In this document: piece after piece, positions 8,053 to 17,310 of the stretch
How positions within the stretch are numbered: the stretch's first letter is position 1
Layout of the letters: every line of letters begins with the position of its first letter
Origin: Actinobacillus succinogenes 130Z
Lineage (GTDB): Bacteria > Pseudomonadota > Gammaproteobacteria > Enterobacterales > Pasteurellaceae
DNA: 64,000 nucleotides
Direction of reading: 5' to 3'
NCBI RefSeq assembly: GCF_000017245.1
Contig: NC_009655.1
Location: 62,001-126,000, forward strand
The notes under the pieces: model-generated
What the model was told of the DNA's origin: nothing
The model's input: the letters and a program-made list of their open reading frames with translations, nothing else
Database searches by the model: none
Made by a program: the position numbers and the translations under genes

Positions 8053-10371
8053 TTAATTGATAAAATGTGAATCCAATCGTTCTTCACAAAGTTTTAACAA
8101 CCGTTCCGTAGTATGCGTACGGTTTTCAAATAATGTACTGATATAAATATGACGAGCTAAACTCAGCGTCGTATAAATTTCCACCTGATGAAACGTTGCA
8201 CTATTCGTTTCCGATAAAAACTGTTGCTTGAATGCATCCTCATGAACCTTCAATGCGCTTATATCGTCATACAGGCGTAACGACAGTTCTTGGATATGGG
8301 CAACATAATTACCCGCGTCTAAGGCGGCATGCCCAAGACAAACCAAATCTAAATCCACCAACACGAGATACCCGGGTTTACTGTAACGTTCAAGCAGTTG
8401 ATCCTGGTAAAAATCCCGGTGGACGGTAACGTAAGCCGTATCGTTCAACTGTGAAATTAACACTTTACAGCCGCTTAAAATCGCATGAATTCGCGATTCG
8501 AAGTGCGGTCGGTTTTTAAGAAATTTTTGTAATCCGTCCTGTAAAACCGCGAATTCGTTTTCAGGCGTCCAAACCGATAACGGTAGATTTTGTTCGACCC
8601 GGCTGTTATGTAACGCTACCACGGCATCCGCCACGGATGTGCCCAAAAAGCTCAGACGTCCGTTAGTCGGAATTAACAGTTCTCCGATACTTTGTCCGTT
8701 CACCCGGCATTGAAACCAAGTATTTAATTCAGGCAAAGCGCCGACCACTTCCGGTACGCTTACTTTAGATTGGTCATCAAATCCCGCTTGCCGTAATTGT
8801 TGCTGCACGCCGTAAGAACGTTTACCCAACCCTTTCGCCCGATATTTTCCGATTAAATACCGATTCTCCTCCTGTTCCGTTTGAAGGTTTATCACACGAT
8901 AATCCAATAACGCGCGGCGTCCCGGTTTATAACGTCTTAAAAACACACTTTTTATTTGTTCCGGTTCAGACAATATATGTGCCTTCAGTAACCATGTTTG
9001 CATTTGTTCCGCATTAAGCAATATCGCCAGATTATTATCCGACTCAGAGTTTTGTCGTTTATCTTTCAGAAAGTACGCCGTATCACCGGCGGCTAAAATC
9101 GTTTCCGCACGCTGTAAAAGCTGTAAACTGTAATCTTCCCAATTAGAATCACGCTTACGGAAAGGTTCCGTCGCTAAACGCAGCAAAGCTGAAGCCGTAA
9201 AATAAAATAATCCCCGAAGATCGGTTTCTCCTTGTTTTTGATAAGTTTCAAATAACACGGCTAAAATATCATCCGCCCGCCAACGAGGGATAAATCCTTC
9301 AATCACCTGCAATTCAAGACGCGCCTGAAAAGTGGCGAGATCAAAAAAAGGATGACCGAATGCCGAACGATCCCAATCCAGAATATAGAGCTTTATTTCA
9401 CCGGCTTTGTTTTTTCTTTGTACGACCTGATCCAAAGAAAAATCGCCGTGAATAAGCGAAAAACATGCCGGTATTCGGCTTCCCCCCTGTTCCAGTCGCT
9501 CAAGTAACTGCCGGAACCACGGCGTATGTTCCGGCAGAATATGCCGGAATGTACTGATAACGCCATGCAGGGCATTCACTTCATCCCGCCATGAGTATGT
9601 GACCGGGTGGCGATTCGGCGAACGGTGAATCCGTACCAATTTTTTTGCCAGTTTTCTTACTATTTCATCGGACGGTAAGATACCCTCTTCCGGACATAAA
9701 CTGCGCCCGCTTTGCCAGTTGGTGGCTAAAGTACAACGCTCACCGTCCGCGCCTAATAGAGAGATACTGCCATGCGCTACGCCAAAAGCACTACCGACCA
9801 GCATTTTACCGAATTCTTTTGCGGTTGCTGTACGAACAATGGCGAAAGGGCGGTTTTCCCGACTGATTTTAGCTACCAAACGGCGTTCCGGTTTATAGCG
9901 TAAAATATCGATACGCCAAGATTTATCGTCCGCTTCGGTTAATCCGCAAGTTTTACATAGCTCCTGACGAGCAGTATCGCTTATCAGCCATTTCAGATGA
10001 TAAATTTCCCGATCATAAGCCGGATGCAAAAGCATAATATATGCTTCCTTAATTGCTAACGGCGCCAGCGGATCACCTTCCCTGATTAATTTCTTACGGG
10101 AACGTCGATTCCAAGATTCGAGAAAACGTTCTTCGGTTAACGCTTTTGCATAATAATATTGATAAGAATCGTCGGCGAATTTCAGCCGAATCGTACAAGC
10201 ACAGCTATTACTGGGTTTATAACGTAAATATTGCACATCGGCTTTTGTAACTTGAGCCAAGCGGGAAATCATTTTTAACCGGTTTAATAAAGACTCGGCA
10301 TCCAGCAACAGCGACAACCCGGGTAACGCCGGGTCTCGCGCAATAATTTTTTTATCTGCGATCGTTAACAT
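8053..10371 (-). CDS. Protein with two phosphotransferase (APH-fold) domains
   Basis: A 772-residue cytoplasmic protein with two kinase-like halves. The first (about 1-420) has HGDFSLDQ at His308 followed by LDWDRSAFGHPFFDLA; the second (about 440-772) has HRDFYQDQ at His651 followed by LVDLDLVCLGHAALDAGN. These match the catalytic HxDxxxxN and the metal-binding DxD region of aminoglycoside phosphotransferase and choline-kinase-like enzymes, except that the metal-binding Asn is Gln in both halves. Each half also has a repeated LRYKPxRR or RRYKPGRR element in its N-lobe, so it arose by duplication. No drug-resistance role is implied: its place in a glycan operon suggests it phosphorylates a sugar, lipid or polyol. 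Substrate unknown. Confidence 0.75.
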   Translation of the reverse strand: MLTIADKKIIARDPALPGLSLLLDAESLLNRLKMISRLAQVTKADVQYLRYKPSNSCACTIRLKFADDSYQYYYAKALTEERFLESWNRRSRKKLIREGDPLAPLAIKEAYIMLLHPAYDREIYHLKWLISDTARQELCKTCGLTEADDKSWRIDILRYKPERRLVAKISRENRPFAIVRTATAKEFGKMLVGSAFGVAHGSISLLGADGERCTLATNWQSGRSLCPEEGILPSDEIVRKLAKKLVRIHRSPNRHPVTYSWRDEVNALHGVISTFRHILPEHTPWFRQLLERLEQGGSRIPACFSLIHGDFSLDQVVQRKNKAGEIKLYILDWDRSAFGHPFFDLATFQARLELQVIEGFIPRWRADDILAVLFETYQKQGETDLRGLFYFTASALLRLATEPFRKRDSNWEDYSLQLLQRAETILAAGDTAYFLKDKRQNSESDNNLAILLNAEQMQTWLLKAHILSEPEQIKSVFLRRYKPGRRALLDYRVINLQTEQEENRYLIGKYRAKGLGKRSYGVQQQLRQAGFDDQSKVSVPEVVGALPELNTWFQCRVNGQSIGELLIPTNGRLSFLGTSVADAVVALHNSRVEQNLPLSVWTPENEFAVLQDGLQKFLKNRPHFESRIHAILSGCKVLISQLNDTAYVTVHRDFYQDQLLERYSKPGYLVLVDLDLVCLGHAALDAGNYVAHIQELSLRLYDDISALKVHEDAFKQQFLSETNSATFHQVEIYTTLSLARHIYISTLFENRTHTTERLLKLCEERLDSHFIN

Positions 10372-10390
10372 AATTTATGTCCGCTCCCGG

Positions 10391-12253
10391 TTAATTAACC
10401 TGCATCCTCCACCAGTCGGCATAATTTTTACCGTTTGCCAATAAATCCTCATGACTTCCCTGTTCGGCAATGACACCGTTTTCCACAAACAGAATGCGAT
10501 CCGCCGTCGAAGCAAGAACCAAATCATGAGTAATCATGATAGTAGTACGGTTTTGCATTAAATTATGCAACGCATTCATCACATGACTTTCACTTTCTCT
10601 ATCAAGCCCTACCGTCGGCTCGTCCAAAATTAAAACAGGACTTTGGCTGATTGCCGCTCTGGCTACTGCAATACGCTGACGCTGTCCGCCGGAAAGCGAA
10701 CTGCCCCGTTCGCTCAATACCGTGTTATAACCTTCCGGTAATGCGCTGATAAAGTCATGAGCGTTAGCTAATTTGGCCGCCGCAATAATTTCGTTATCGG
10801 TGACTTCATCGATATTATGCAGAGCGCCTAAAGCAATATTTTCCCGAATGCTTATGCCGAACAGTAAATTATCCTGAGGCACCACTGTAATCTGTTTACG
10901 CATACTGGCTAAGGTGTATTCGCGAATATCATGTCCGTCAATACGTACCGTACCGGAATCCGGTTCATAAAGCCTTAACAATAGACTGGTTATCGTTGTT
11001 TTACCGGCACCGGAAGGACCGACAACCGCCACGCTCTCTCCGGCACGAATAGAGAAATCCATATTCCGTAACACATTAATAAAGGATTGATCTTTATCAT
11101 GATAACCGAAACTCACATGCTCAAAACGAATATCGCCGTTTACACCTATCAATTCTTTCGCATCCGCGCTATCTTTAATATCCGGAGTTTCGTCCAGCAA
11201 ATCAATAATACGTTCCGCTGCCGCCAACGCCTTTGCCAGACGGGCGGTATATTTCGCATATTCCCTCACCGGTCGGAAAGAATTGTTCAAATAAGACATA
11301 AAAACGATTAATTCTCCGGGTGACATACGCCCGTCCAAAACGGTATTTGCACCTTGGAATAATACAACCGCCGTCACCAATGCCATCAATACGTCTACCC
11401 GACGCTCCAAGCCCGCCGTTAATTTCTTAGATTTCACTTCTTGCTGACGGCTTGCATTGTTATCGCCCTCAAAGCTACGAACGGTTTCCCCTTCCAGAGA
11501 AAGGGATTGGATTGTTCTAACGGAAGCAATATATTCAGATGCCTTGGAAGCTAAACCACCTTCTTTTTTGCGTTGCGCCCGGCTGACTTCGTGAATTTTC
11601 TTCCCCGAACGGTTGGTTACAACCCATAGTAAGGGTAAAGAAGCGACGGCAAACAAAGTAAGTTTCCAATGCAAGTAAAACATCACACTAAGCATGCCGA
11701 CCAAAATCAACACATTCACCAACATCGGCATTAAAGCCGTAATCACCGCTTCACGCAACATGCCCACATCACTAACCAAACGCATCGTCAGATCACCTGT
11801 TTTCGCTTGCGAATGAAACCGCATGGAAAGCCGTAGTAAATGGGAAAATAAATCACTGCGCACTTTAGCCAGAATACGGCTGCCCGCCAATGCCAGTCCC
11901 ACCGTGCTGAAAAAGCTGCCCGCAGCCATCAGCAAAGCGATAATGACCACCATTGCCGCACACCCCAGCAACAGATACTTATTATCAATGGAATGAAGCG
12001 GTACATTAAAAATAGAATCGAATTTCAGATCATTAACAGAAGAACTCTGCCCGATACCGCCGTCCTGCACATCCACATATTCCACCACTTCAATCAAAAT
12101 ATAATCCACGGCAAACGCCAGTGGTAACGGTTTTAACAGCCGCGCACCGGTAGAAATCAACAATGAGAGCAACGACAGAATTATCAGTCCTCTTTCCGGA
12201 CGAATATAATCTTTAAAACGGTAGGCGACTTCCCACCATGCATTATTCTTCAT
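10391..12253 (-). CDS. MsbA-type ABC exporter, permease-ATPase fusion
   Basis: A 620-residue half-transporter: six predicted transmembrane helices in residues 1-330 and a nucleotide-binding domain with Walker A GPSGAGKTT, signature LSGGQRQR and Walker B VLILDEPT. Such proteins dimerise in the inner membrane and export lipids, glycolipids, glucans or peptides. An unusually long extracytoplasmic loop of roughly 40 residues (acidic, containing DVQDGGIGQ) lies between the first two helices. It is embedded between a glycosyltransferase gene and the dual kinase-like gene, with 11- and 19-base gaps, so the cargo is probably the glycan or glycolipid made by the operon. It is not MsbA of lipid A transport itself, which normally neighbours lpxK. 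Confidence 0.85.
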   Translation of the reverse strand: MKNNAWWEVAYRFKDYIRPERGLIILSLLSLLISTGARLLKPLPLAFAVDYILIEVVEYVDVQDGGIGQSSSVNDLKFDSIFNVPLHSIDNKYLLLGCAAMVVIIALLMAAGSFFSTVGLALAGSRILAKVRSDLFSHLLRLSMRFHSQAKTGDLTMRLVSDVGMLREAVITALMPMLVNVLILVGMLSVMFYLHWKLTLFAVASLPLLWVVTNRSGKKIHEVSRAQRKKEGGLASKASEYIASVRTIQSLSLEGETVRSFEGDNNASRQQEVKSKKLTAGLERRVDVLMALVTAVVLFQGANTVLDGRMSPGELIVFMSYLNNSFRPVREYAKYTARLAKALAAAERIIDLLDETPDIKDSADAKELIGVNGDIRFEHVSFGYHDKDQSFINVLRNMDFSIRAGESVAVVGPSGAGKTTITSLLLRLYEPDSGTVRIDGHDIREYTLASMRKQITVVPQDNLLFGISIRENIALGALHNIDEVTDNEIIAAAKLANAHDFISALPEGYNTVLSERGSSLSGGQRQRIAVARAAISQSPVLILDEPTVGLDRESESHVMNALHNLMQNRTTIMITHDLVLASTADRILFVENGVIAEQGSHEDLLANGKNYADWWRMQVN

Positions 12254-12264
12254 AACGACCTTGT

Positions 12265-13446
12265 TTATTTTTGTCCGTTAATGGATTCTGCAATACGGAT
12301 AATACGTTCCACCACGGATAACCAGCTGTGTTCCCGTTCGGCGGTTTGTCTGGCGGCTATACCCAACTGCTGCAATCTGAGCGGTTCGGCGACGAGTCGC
12401 TCAATACAATCCGCCATTTGCTCCGGATTTTCCGCTTCCACCAACATACCGTTTTGTCCGTGGCAAACCACCTTTTCCAAGTGCCCGACTCGGGTGGTAA
12501 TAACGGGAATACCCGACGCCATATACTCGTAAATTTTCAACGGGGAAAAATAGAAATTGTCCAGTTGCGGATAAGGTGCTACGGCAATATCCATTTGAGC
12601 CAGCCAATACGGTACCTGTTCGGGTTGTACCGTGCCCGTAAAGGTGACATAATCCGTCAATCCCGCATTTTTAATATCCGAATACAAATATGCGTATTCC
12701 GGACCGTCTCCTACAATTAACAGGCGAATATGCTGATTGCGGCGACGCAGAATTTTCCAGGCATCCACCAGTGTCGCTAAACCGTGCCAAGGCTTTAACG
12801 TACCTAAAAAACCGATGGTTATCTCAGAAAGTGCGGTCAAATTTCGCAATCTTTTTTGGTTTTCTAACGCAGCGGAAGCAAATCGTTCTAAATTTACGCC
12901 GTTGGCAATGACATGCACGCGTCCTTTGGCTTTTGCAAAACTTTCAAGATATTGCCGAACGCCCGGCGAAACGGCAATCATCGCATCAGCATCGGAAAAT
13001 ACGGATTGCGCAATATCTTGCGCTTCCGCTTCCAGCGGCAATGTGCGATGTTTTTTCTGTTCTTCGATTAACGGCGCATTTACCTCCAAAATACCTATGC
13101 AACGATGTTTCTTGGCAAAATTCATACCGGCGTTACTCCACAAGGAATAACGCTCATAAACCACATCAAACGGTCCTTCGGATGCCAATAAACGTTCTAT
13201 TCCCGTATTAGCGTCCAATGCCGCTCGCGCACGAATTTCAGCAGAAGCTTCGGGTAATTTATTCAATGTCCGGATTTTAATATTTTTTAACGCCTGCGGA
13301 ACATCACCGCCTAAACGTTGAGCGAAAAGCGTAACGTCTAAGCCCTTCGCCAACATCCCTTTTATCACTTCCTGTACATGGACCGATGCGCCTTTCGTTC
13401 CGAACACCGGAATACCGGGATCCGCGCAAATATAAGCTACACGCAT
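12265..13446 (-). CDS. Glycosyltransferase, GT4 family
   Basis: A 393-residue GT-B fold enzyme. The N-terminus MRVAYICADPGIPVFGTKGASVHV is typical of the GT4 acceptor domain; the C-terminal donor domain has GFLGTLKPWHG, then SPLKIYEYMASGIPVITT with the conserved Glu that contacts the nucleotide sugar. GT4 enzymes are retaining transferases using UDP- or GDP-sugars. It is translationally packed between the other glycosyltransferase (15-base gap) and the ABC exporter (11-base gap). Acceptor and donor cannot be deduced, though UDP-glucuronate or UDP-glucose is likely given ugd in the operon. Confidence 0.85.
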   Translation of the reverse strand: MRVAYICADPGIPVFGTKGASVHVQEVIKGMLAKGLDVTLFAQRLGGDVPQALKNIKIRTLNKLPEASAEIRARAALDANTGIERLLASEGPFDVVYERYSLWSNAGMNFAKKHRCIGILEVNAPLIEEQKKHRTLPLEAEAQDIAQSVFSDADAMIAVSPGVRQYLESFAKAKGRVHVIANGVNLERFASAALENQKRLRNLTALSEITIGFLGTLKPWHGLATLVDAWKILRRRNQHIRLLIVGDGPEYAYLYSDIKNAGLTDYVTFTGTVQPEQVPYWLAQMDIAVAPYPQLDNFYFSPLKIYEYMASGIPVITTRVGHLEKVVCHGQNGMLVEAENPEQMADCIERLVAEPLRLQQLGIAARQTAEREHSWLSVVERIIRIAESINGQK

Positions 13447-13461
13447 TCAATTCTCCTTTTG

Positions 13462-14691
13462 TTAAGCGGCTGTTGACGATTGAATTGCATAACGGAACAG
13501 TTCCCGCAATCGGGCGGCATTGCGATCTTCGTCGAATTCCCGCTCAATTAGTGCGCGACCGTTTTTAGAAAGAGTTTGACATAGTCTCCGATCACCCAGA
13601 AGACGTTTAATTGCATCCGCTAATAACTGCGGATTTTGTGATGTAACGCACAAACCGGTTTCATTATCTTTCACTAATTCCGGAATGCCCGCCACTTGGG
13701 TTGAAATAACCGGCGTACCTAACGCCATTGATTCCAATAACACTGTCGGTAGACCGTCGCGGTCGCCGTCGTCACTAATCACACAAGGAGCCACCACCAT
13801 ATTGGCTTGTTGCATTATTCGGATAATGTCTTGCTGAGGCATCGGTCCGACCATACTAACCACATCTTCGATTGCCAACGCTTTAATCTGTTCTTCCAGC
13901 TTCGTCTGCAATATGCCCGCTCCCACCAACGTACAAGACATATCGATCTTCTGTTGTTTCAACAAAGCCAAGGCCTCAAGTAAAATATGAAATCCTTTCT
14001 TCGCAACCAAGCGCCCTACCGCCAAAATATGCGGTTTTCGCCGGATATAGGGCAGATAAGGAAATTTGTTTAAATCCATACCGTTATAAATCCGCACGAC
14101 TTTCGACGCATCTTCGCCATATTGTTCCCTCAAATATGCCAAATTATAATCCGATACCGTAACCGTCGCGGAGGAATCGCGCATTTTGGCGGCAAGTTCG
14201 GTGGATTCTTCGTATTGATAGTAAATATCTTTGGCATGTGCGGTAAAGGTATAGCCGATTCCTGCAAAAATCGCTGCCTGACGAGCGACTGTCGCCGCTT
14301 GTGTACCGAAATGGGCGTGCAAATGTTGAATACCGTTTTTTTGAATCTCGAGGGCTATCTGTATCGCTTGCGCCACTTCATGGATAGACCCCGTTGCTTT
14401 TGACAGTTTTCCGGCAAAATCCGGTAATTGAGCAAAACCGTTTCGGAATAAAGCCCATAAACTCTCTGCATTACGCTGTTTATCGGTTAAACGATATACC
14501 GGCGCCCTCACCTGGGAAATAACATCCTGAAAATGGGTTTCCTGTACCGGTCCTAAAGCAAAAATATCAATTTTAGTCCCCGCCCGTTCATGAGCCAGAA
14601 TTTCATTCACGACAAAGGTTTCGGAAAAACGCGGATAACGTTTCAGAACGTAACCGATATACAAAGGACTACTTTGTTGTGTATTATTCAT
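13462..14691 (-). CDS. Glycosyltransferase, GT4 family (WcaL/AmsK-like)
   Basis: A 409-residue GT-B protein. Features shared with the WcaL/AmsK exopolysaccharide transferases are YVLKRYPRFSETFVVNEI at the N-terminus, HLHAHFGTQAATVARQAA near residue 115 and FTAHAKDIY shortly after. The donor site is LLESMALGTPVISTQVAGIPELV. In colanic acid and amylovoran synthesis the homologues add galactose or glucuronate-type side-chain sugars, but the acceptor here is unknown. It lies between the two other transferases in the operon and 36 bases after the first gene. Confidence 0.85.
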   Translation of the reverse strand: MNNTQQSSPLYIGYVLKRYPRFSETFVVNEILAHERAGTKIDIFALGPVQETHFQDVISQVRAPVYRLTDKQRNAESLWALFRNGFAQLPDFAGKLSKATGSIHEVAQAIQIALEIQKNGIQHLHAHFGTQAATVARQAAIFAGIGYTFTAHAKDIYYQYEESTELAAKMRDSSATVTVSDYNLAYLREQYGEDASKVVRIYNGMDLNKFPYLPYIRRKPHILAVGRLVAKKGFHILLEALALLKQQKIDMSCTLVGAGILQTKLEEQIKALAIEDVVSMVGPMPQQDIIRIMQQANMVVAPCVISDDGDRDGLPTVLLESMALGTPVISTQVAGIPELVKDNETGLCVTSQNPQLLADAIKRLLGDRRLCQTLSKNGRALIEREFDEDRNAARLRELFRYAIQSSTAA

Positions 14692-14727
14692 AAAATCACC
14701 CAGACTTTAAAAAAGAAAAAACAAAGA

Positions 14728-15939
14728 TTAAGACAATTTATTTTCAAGAATTGTTCGAATTTCGGATACCACACTGTCCAAACCGTCGAACCGCAAATAT
14801 TCACGCATATTTAATAACGTTTTATCCGCCTGCATCCATCCGCTTAGAGCTTCCGGCGTCAACGCATCAGGATGCAGACAATCGACGACTCCCATTCCGG
14901 ATAAACGGGATGCGCGCAACCACTGTTCTTTCCTCGGCTTTATGCGGGGAACAATCAACGCCGGCTTATTAAACGATAAAATTTCCGTCGTAGTGTTGTA
15001 ACCGCCCATCGAAATAACCCGCTCGGCATTTTGCATAATTTTCAACGGTTCGGGAATAAAATCCATTACGGTCAGATCTTGACGTTCAGCTGCCATAGTA
15101 TGTAATTTAGTACGAAGTTTTTCGGGCATAAATGCACCGGTAATGAGTAATCCGTGTCGATGTAAAGGTAATTTTGCTCGAAGAAATGCCCGGGCGAGTT
15201 CGAATCCGTCCTGTCCTCCGCCGACAGCACATAAGATATAAGGCGAAGGGATATCGAACGGTGCGGTATCCGTTCTCCGTACTTCCAGTCTGCGACTCTG
15301 ATCCAAATATCCGACATAATATAATTTACGGCAAATATCTTCGGGCAATCGATATTCTTCGGCAAAATCATAAAGACGGTGATCGCCGTAAACCCATATA
15401 GCGGAAAAATACAAACGGATAACGTCTATATTTTTCAGTTTTTGCCATTGATTCCGTACCGCTTCGGGTTCATCAATAATATCGCGTACACCCAATACGA
15501 TATAGGTTCCTCGACTTGCCAGTTCCGGCAGAATATTATCCAGTTCGTTCATGGCACCGCGGGGCACGTTATCTATAACCACGATATCCGGCTCAAATGC
15601 GTTTAATGCAGCCCGAATAATATTTTTACGGATATCGACCAACCGTTTTACGTCCTTACCCAAAGAACGCGGAATATATTCTCCTTCGACGGTTTTCAAA
15701 TAAGTCGGCATCGTTACGCTGTCTGCGCCTTTCGGCAGTTTAAACGCACCGGATTCCCGCACGCCTGACAACAAAAGCACCTCCGCTTTGGGATAAGCTT
15801 CTAATACGGATTGCGCCAACAGCATATTTCGACGAATATGCCCCAATCCCATCGTATCATGAGAATAAAATGCAATTCTCGGCATATTTTTTCGTGTTTT
15901 CAACGAATTAGCCATAATCAAATTTCCCTTTGATTTCAT
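14728..15939 (-). CDS. Predicted glycosyltransferase (COG4671-like), first gene of operon
   Basis: A protein of up to 403 residues with the nucleotide-diphospho-sugar fold of the MurG/UGT superfamily. The motif YSHDTMGLGHIRRNMLLAQ near the N-terminus and SMGGYNTTTEIL in the C-terminal half are typical of a little-studied family of predicted transferases. ATG 15939 has no clear ribosome binding site; ATG 15915 follows AAAGGGAAATTT and may be the true start, giving 395 residues. It opens the six-gene operon that ends with ugd and is divergent from the porin gene. Exact reaction unknown. Confidence 0.75.
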   Translation of the reverse strand: MKSKGNLIMANSLKTRKNMPRIAFYSHDTMGLGHIRRNMLLAQSVLEAYPKAEVLLLSGVRESGAFKLPKGADSVTMPTYLKTVEGEYIPRSLGKDVKRLVDIRKNIIRAALNAFEPDIVVIDNVPRGAMNELDNILPELASRGTYIVLGVRDIIDEPEAVRNQWQKLKNIDVIRLYFSAIWVYGDHRLYDFAEEYRLPEDICRKLYYVGYLDQSRRLEVRRTDTAPFDIPSPYILCAVGGGQDGFELARAFLRAKLPLHRHGLLITGAFMPEKLRTKLHTMAAERQDLTVMDFIPEPLKIMQNAERVISMGGYNTTTEILSFNKPALIVPRIKPRKEQWLRASRLSGMGVVDCLHPDALTPEALSGWMQADKTLLNMREYLRFDGLDSVVSEIRTILENKLS

Positions 15940-16105
15940 ATTGAACGCTATTTAGACAACAAATTCGGTAAAATATTTTCATCTGTTTTAATTTTTCGAA
16001 TCATTCTTATGTTTATCATTTCAGAGCATTGATCCGTAAAAAGAATCTGATAGACTTCGGGATTTAATGTTTTATTCCACCCTATTTCAAAATTAAGGAA
16101 AATAT

Positions 16106-17248
16106 ATGAAAAAGACTACGCTAGCCCTTTTCACCTCTATTTTCGCTATTCCTTCGGCTTCCGCGTTCAATCTGGTCGATAATCAGGAATACGGTACCAA
16201 ACTGGATTTCGTCGGTTCCGCCCGAATCATGTGGAGAAACACTTCCGACAAAGAAACTGACGTAGCTGACGGTTCCATCACTCGTGAACATATAAATCAT
16301 GCCGTACAAAATAACGGTTCCCGTTTCGGCTTTAAATTAAGTCAATCGCTAACTAATGACTTTTATGTCCTGGGACGCGTAGAATGGCGTTTCCGCGGTA
16401 CCGACAATAACGGCGTAGAAGCCCGTTCCCAACATAATTTTGACCATATCTACACGCGTCAACTCTATGCCGGAATCGGACACAGCCAATACGGCGAACT
16501 CACCTACGGCAACCAAACCGTGTTAACGGACGAAGTGAAACAAACTGACTTACCGAATACGCTCAGTTTAAGTGACGGGTTATTGGTTTCCGGTGCGCGC
16601 CGTACCATACAATATGTTTATACCGGTAATAACGGTTATACGAAAGGCCTGAAAATCGGTGCGTTCTATGGTAACCGCAGCCCACGGGGAAATAACGGGC
16701 TCAGTCTGGAGGAACACCGGAAAGACATATGGGGAGGCGGAGCCATTCAAAAATTTGAAATCGATGAATATCAGGAACTCGTATTATCCTTAGGCACTAC
16801 CAAAGAACGCTTTGAACGGGCGAACTTGCCGGTTTACAGCCGTACGGCTTATGCATTCGGCAGCGCCTATACTTATGACGACACCACGCTAGGTCTGGAC
16901 TTGGAACGTCAGGAACGGAAAAATCAGGATGAAGCGGGAGCCAAACGTACTTACAAGGAAATACGTACCGTGCTGTATCACAAAATCACCCCGGATTGGC
17001 GGGCCTACACCATGTACGCCTACAAGACGGAAAAGCGTAACGATGTCGACAGTACCGATCGTAAAGATAAAACCCACCAATTCATGTTAGGTTCGGAATA
17101 TTATCTGATCCCGAAAAACACAGGACCAATCAGTCTGAAGACATTTCTTGAATGGCAAGCGACCCGAACCAAAGAATACCGTACAGGCGAATTACGCCAA
17201 AAAGAACGCAATTACACTACCGTCATCGGTTTACGCGCCTATTGGTAA
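16106..17248 (+). CDS. Outer-membrane general porin (OmpP2-like)
   Basis: A 380-residue beta-barrel porin allowing passive diffusion of small solutes. A signal peptide MKKTTLALFTSIFAIPSASA precedes alternating amphipathic strands, and the chain ends in GLRAYW, with the terminal aromatic residue needed for assembly by the Bam complex. A good ribosome binding site AAGGAAA precedes the ATG. Sequence style (SRFGFKLSQSL, LYAGIGHSQYGELTYGNQT) matches Gram-negative porins of Haemophilus and Pasteurella. It is divergent from the glycan operon; the 166-base spacer should hold both promoters. Specificity unknown. Confidence 0.88.
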   Translation: MKKTTLALFTSIFAIPSASAFNLVDNQEYGTKLDFVGSARIMWRNTSDKETDVADGSITREHINHAVQNNGSRFGFKLSQSLTNDFYVLGRVEWRFRGTDNNGVEARSQHNFDHIYTRQLYAGIGHSQYGELTYGNQTVLTDEVKQTDLPNTLSLSDGLLVSGARRTIQYVYTGNNGYTKGLKIGAFYGNRSPRGNNGLSLEEHRKDIWGGGAIQKFEIDEYQELVLSLGTTKERFERANLPVYSRTAYAFGSAYTYDDTTLGLDLERQERKNQDEAGAKRTYKEIRTVLYHKITPDWRAYTMYAYKTEKRNDVDSTDRKDKTHQFMLGSEYYLIPKNTGPISLKTFLEWQATRTKEYRTGELRQKERNYTTVIGLRAYW

Positions 17249-17262
17249 TGAGTAACAAACAA

Positions 17263-17296
17263 AAGCGGTGGAAAACCATCAACATCACCACCGCTT
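17263..17296. terminator. Bidirectional terminator between porin and aldo-keto reductase genes
   Basis: AAGCGGTGG (17263-17271) pairs with CCACCGCTT (17288-17296), with inner partial pairing GATGGTT/AACCATC-like around the loop. It sits between two convergent genes and is flanked by A- and T-rich runs. Confidence 0.7.
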
Positions 17297-17310
17297 AAAT
17301 AAAGTTTAAA

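Noticed and set aside
8053..10371. Aminoglycoside resistance gene
   Set aside because: The fold is shared, but the gene is in a glycan operon, has two diverged domains and lacks resistance-enzyme signatures.
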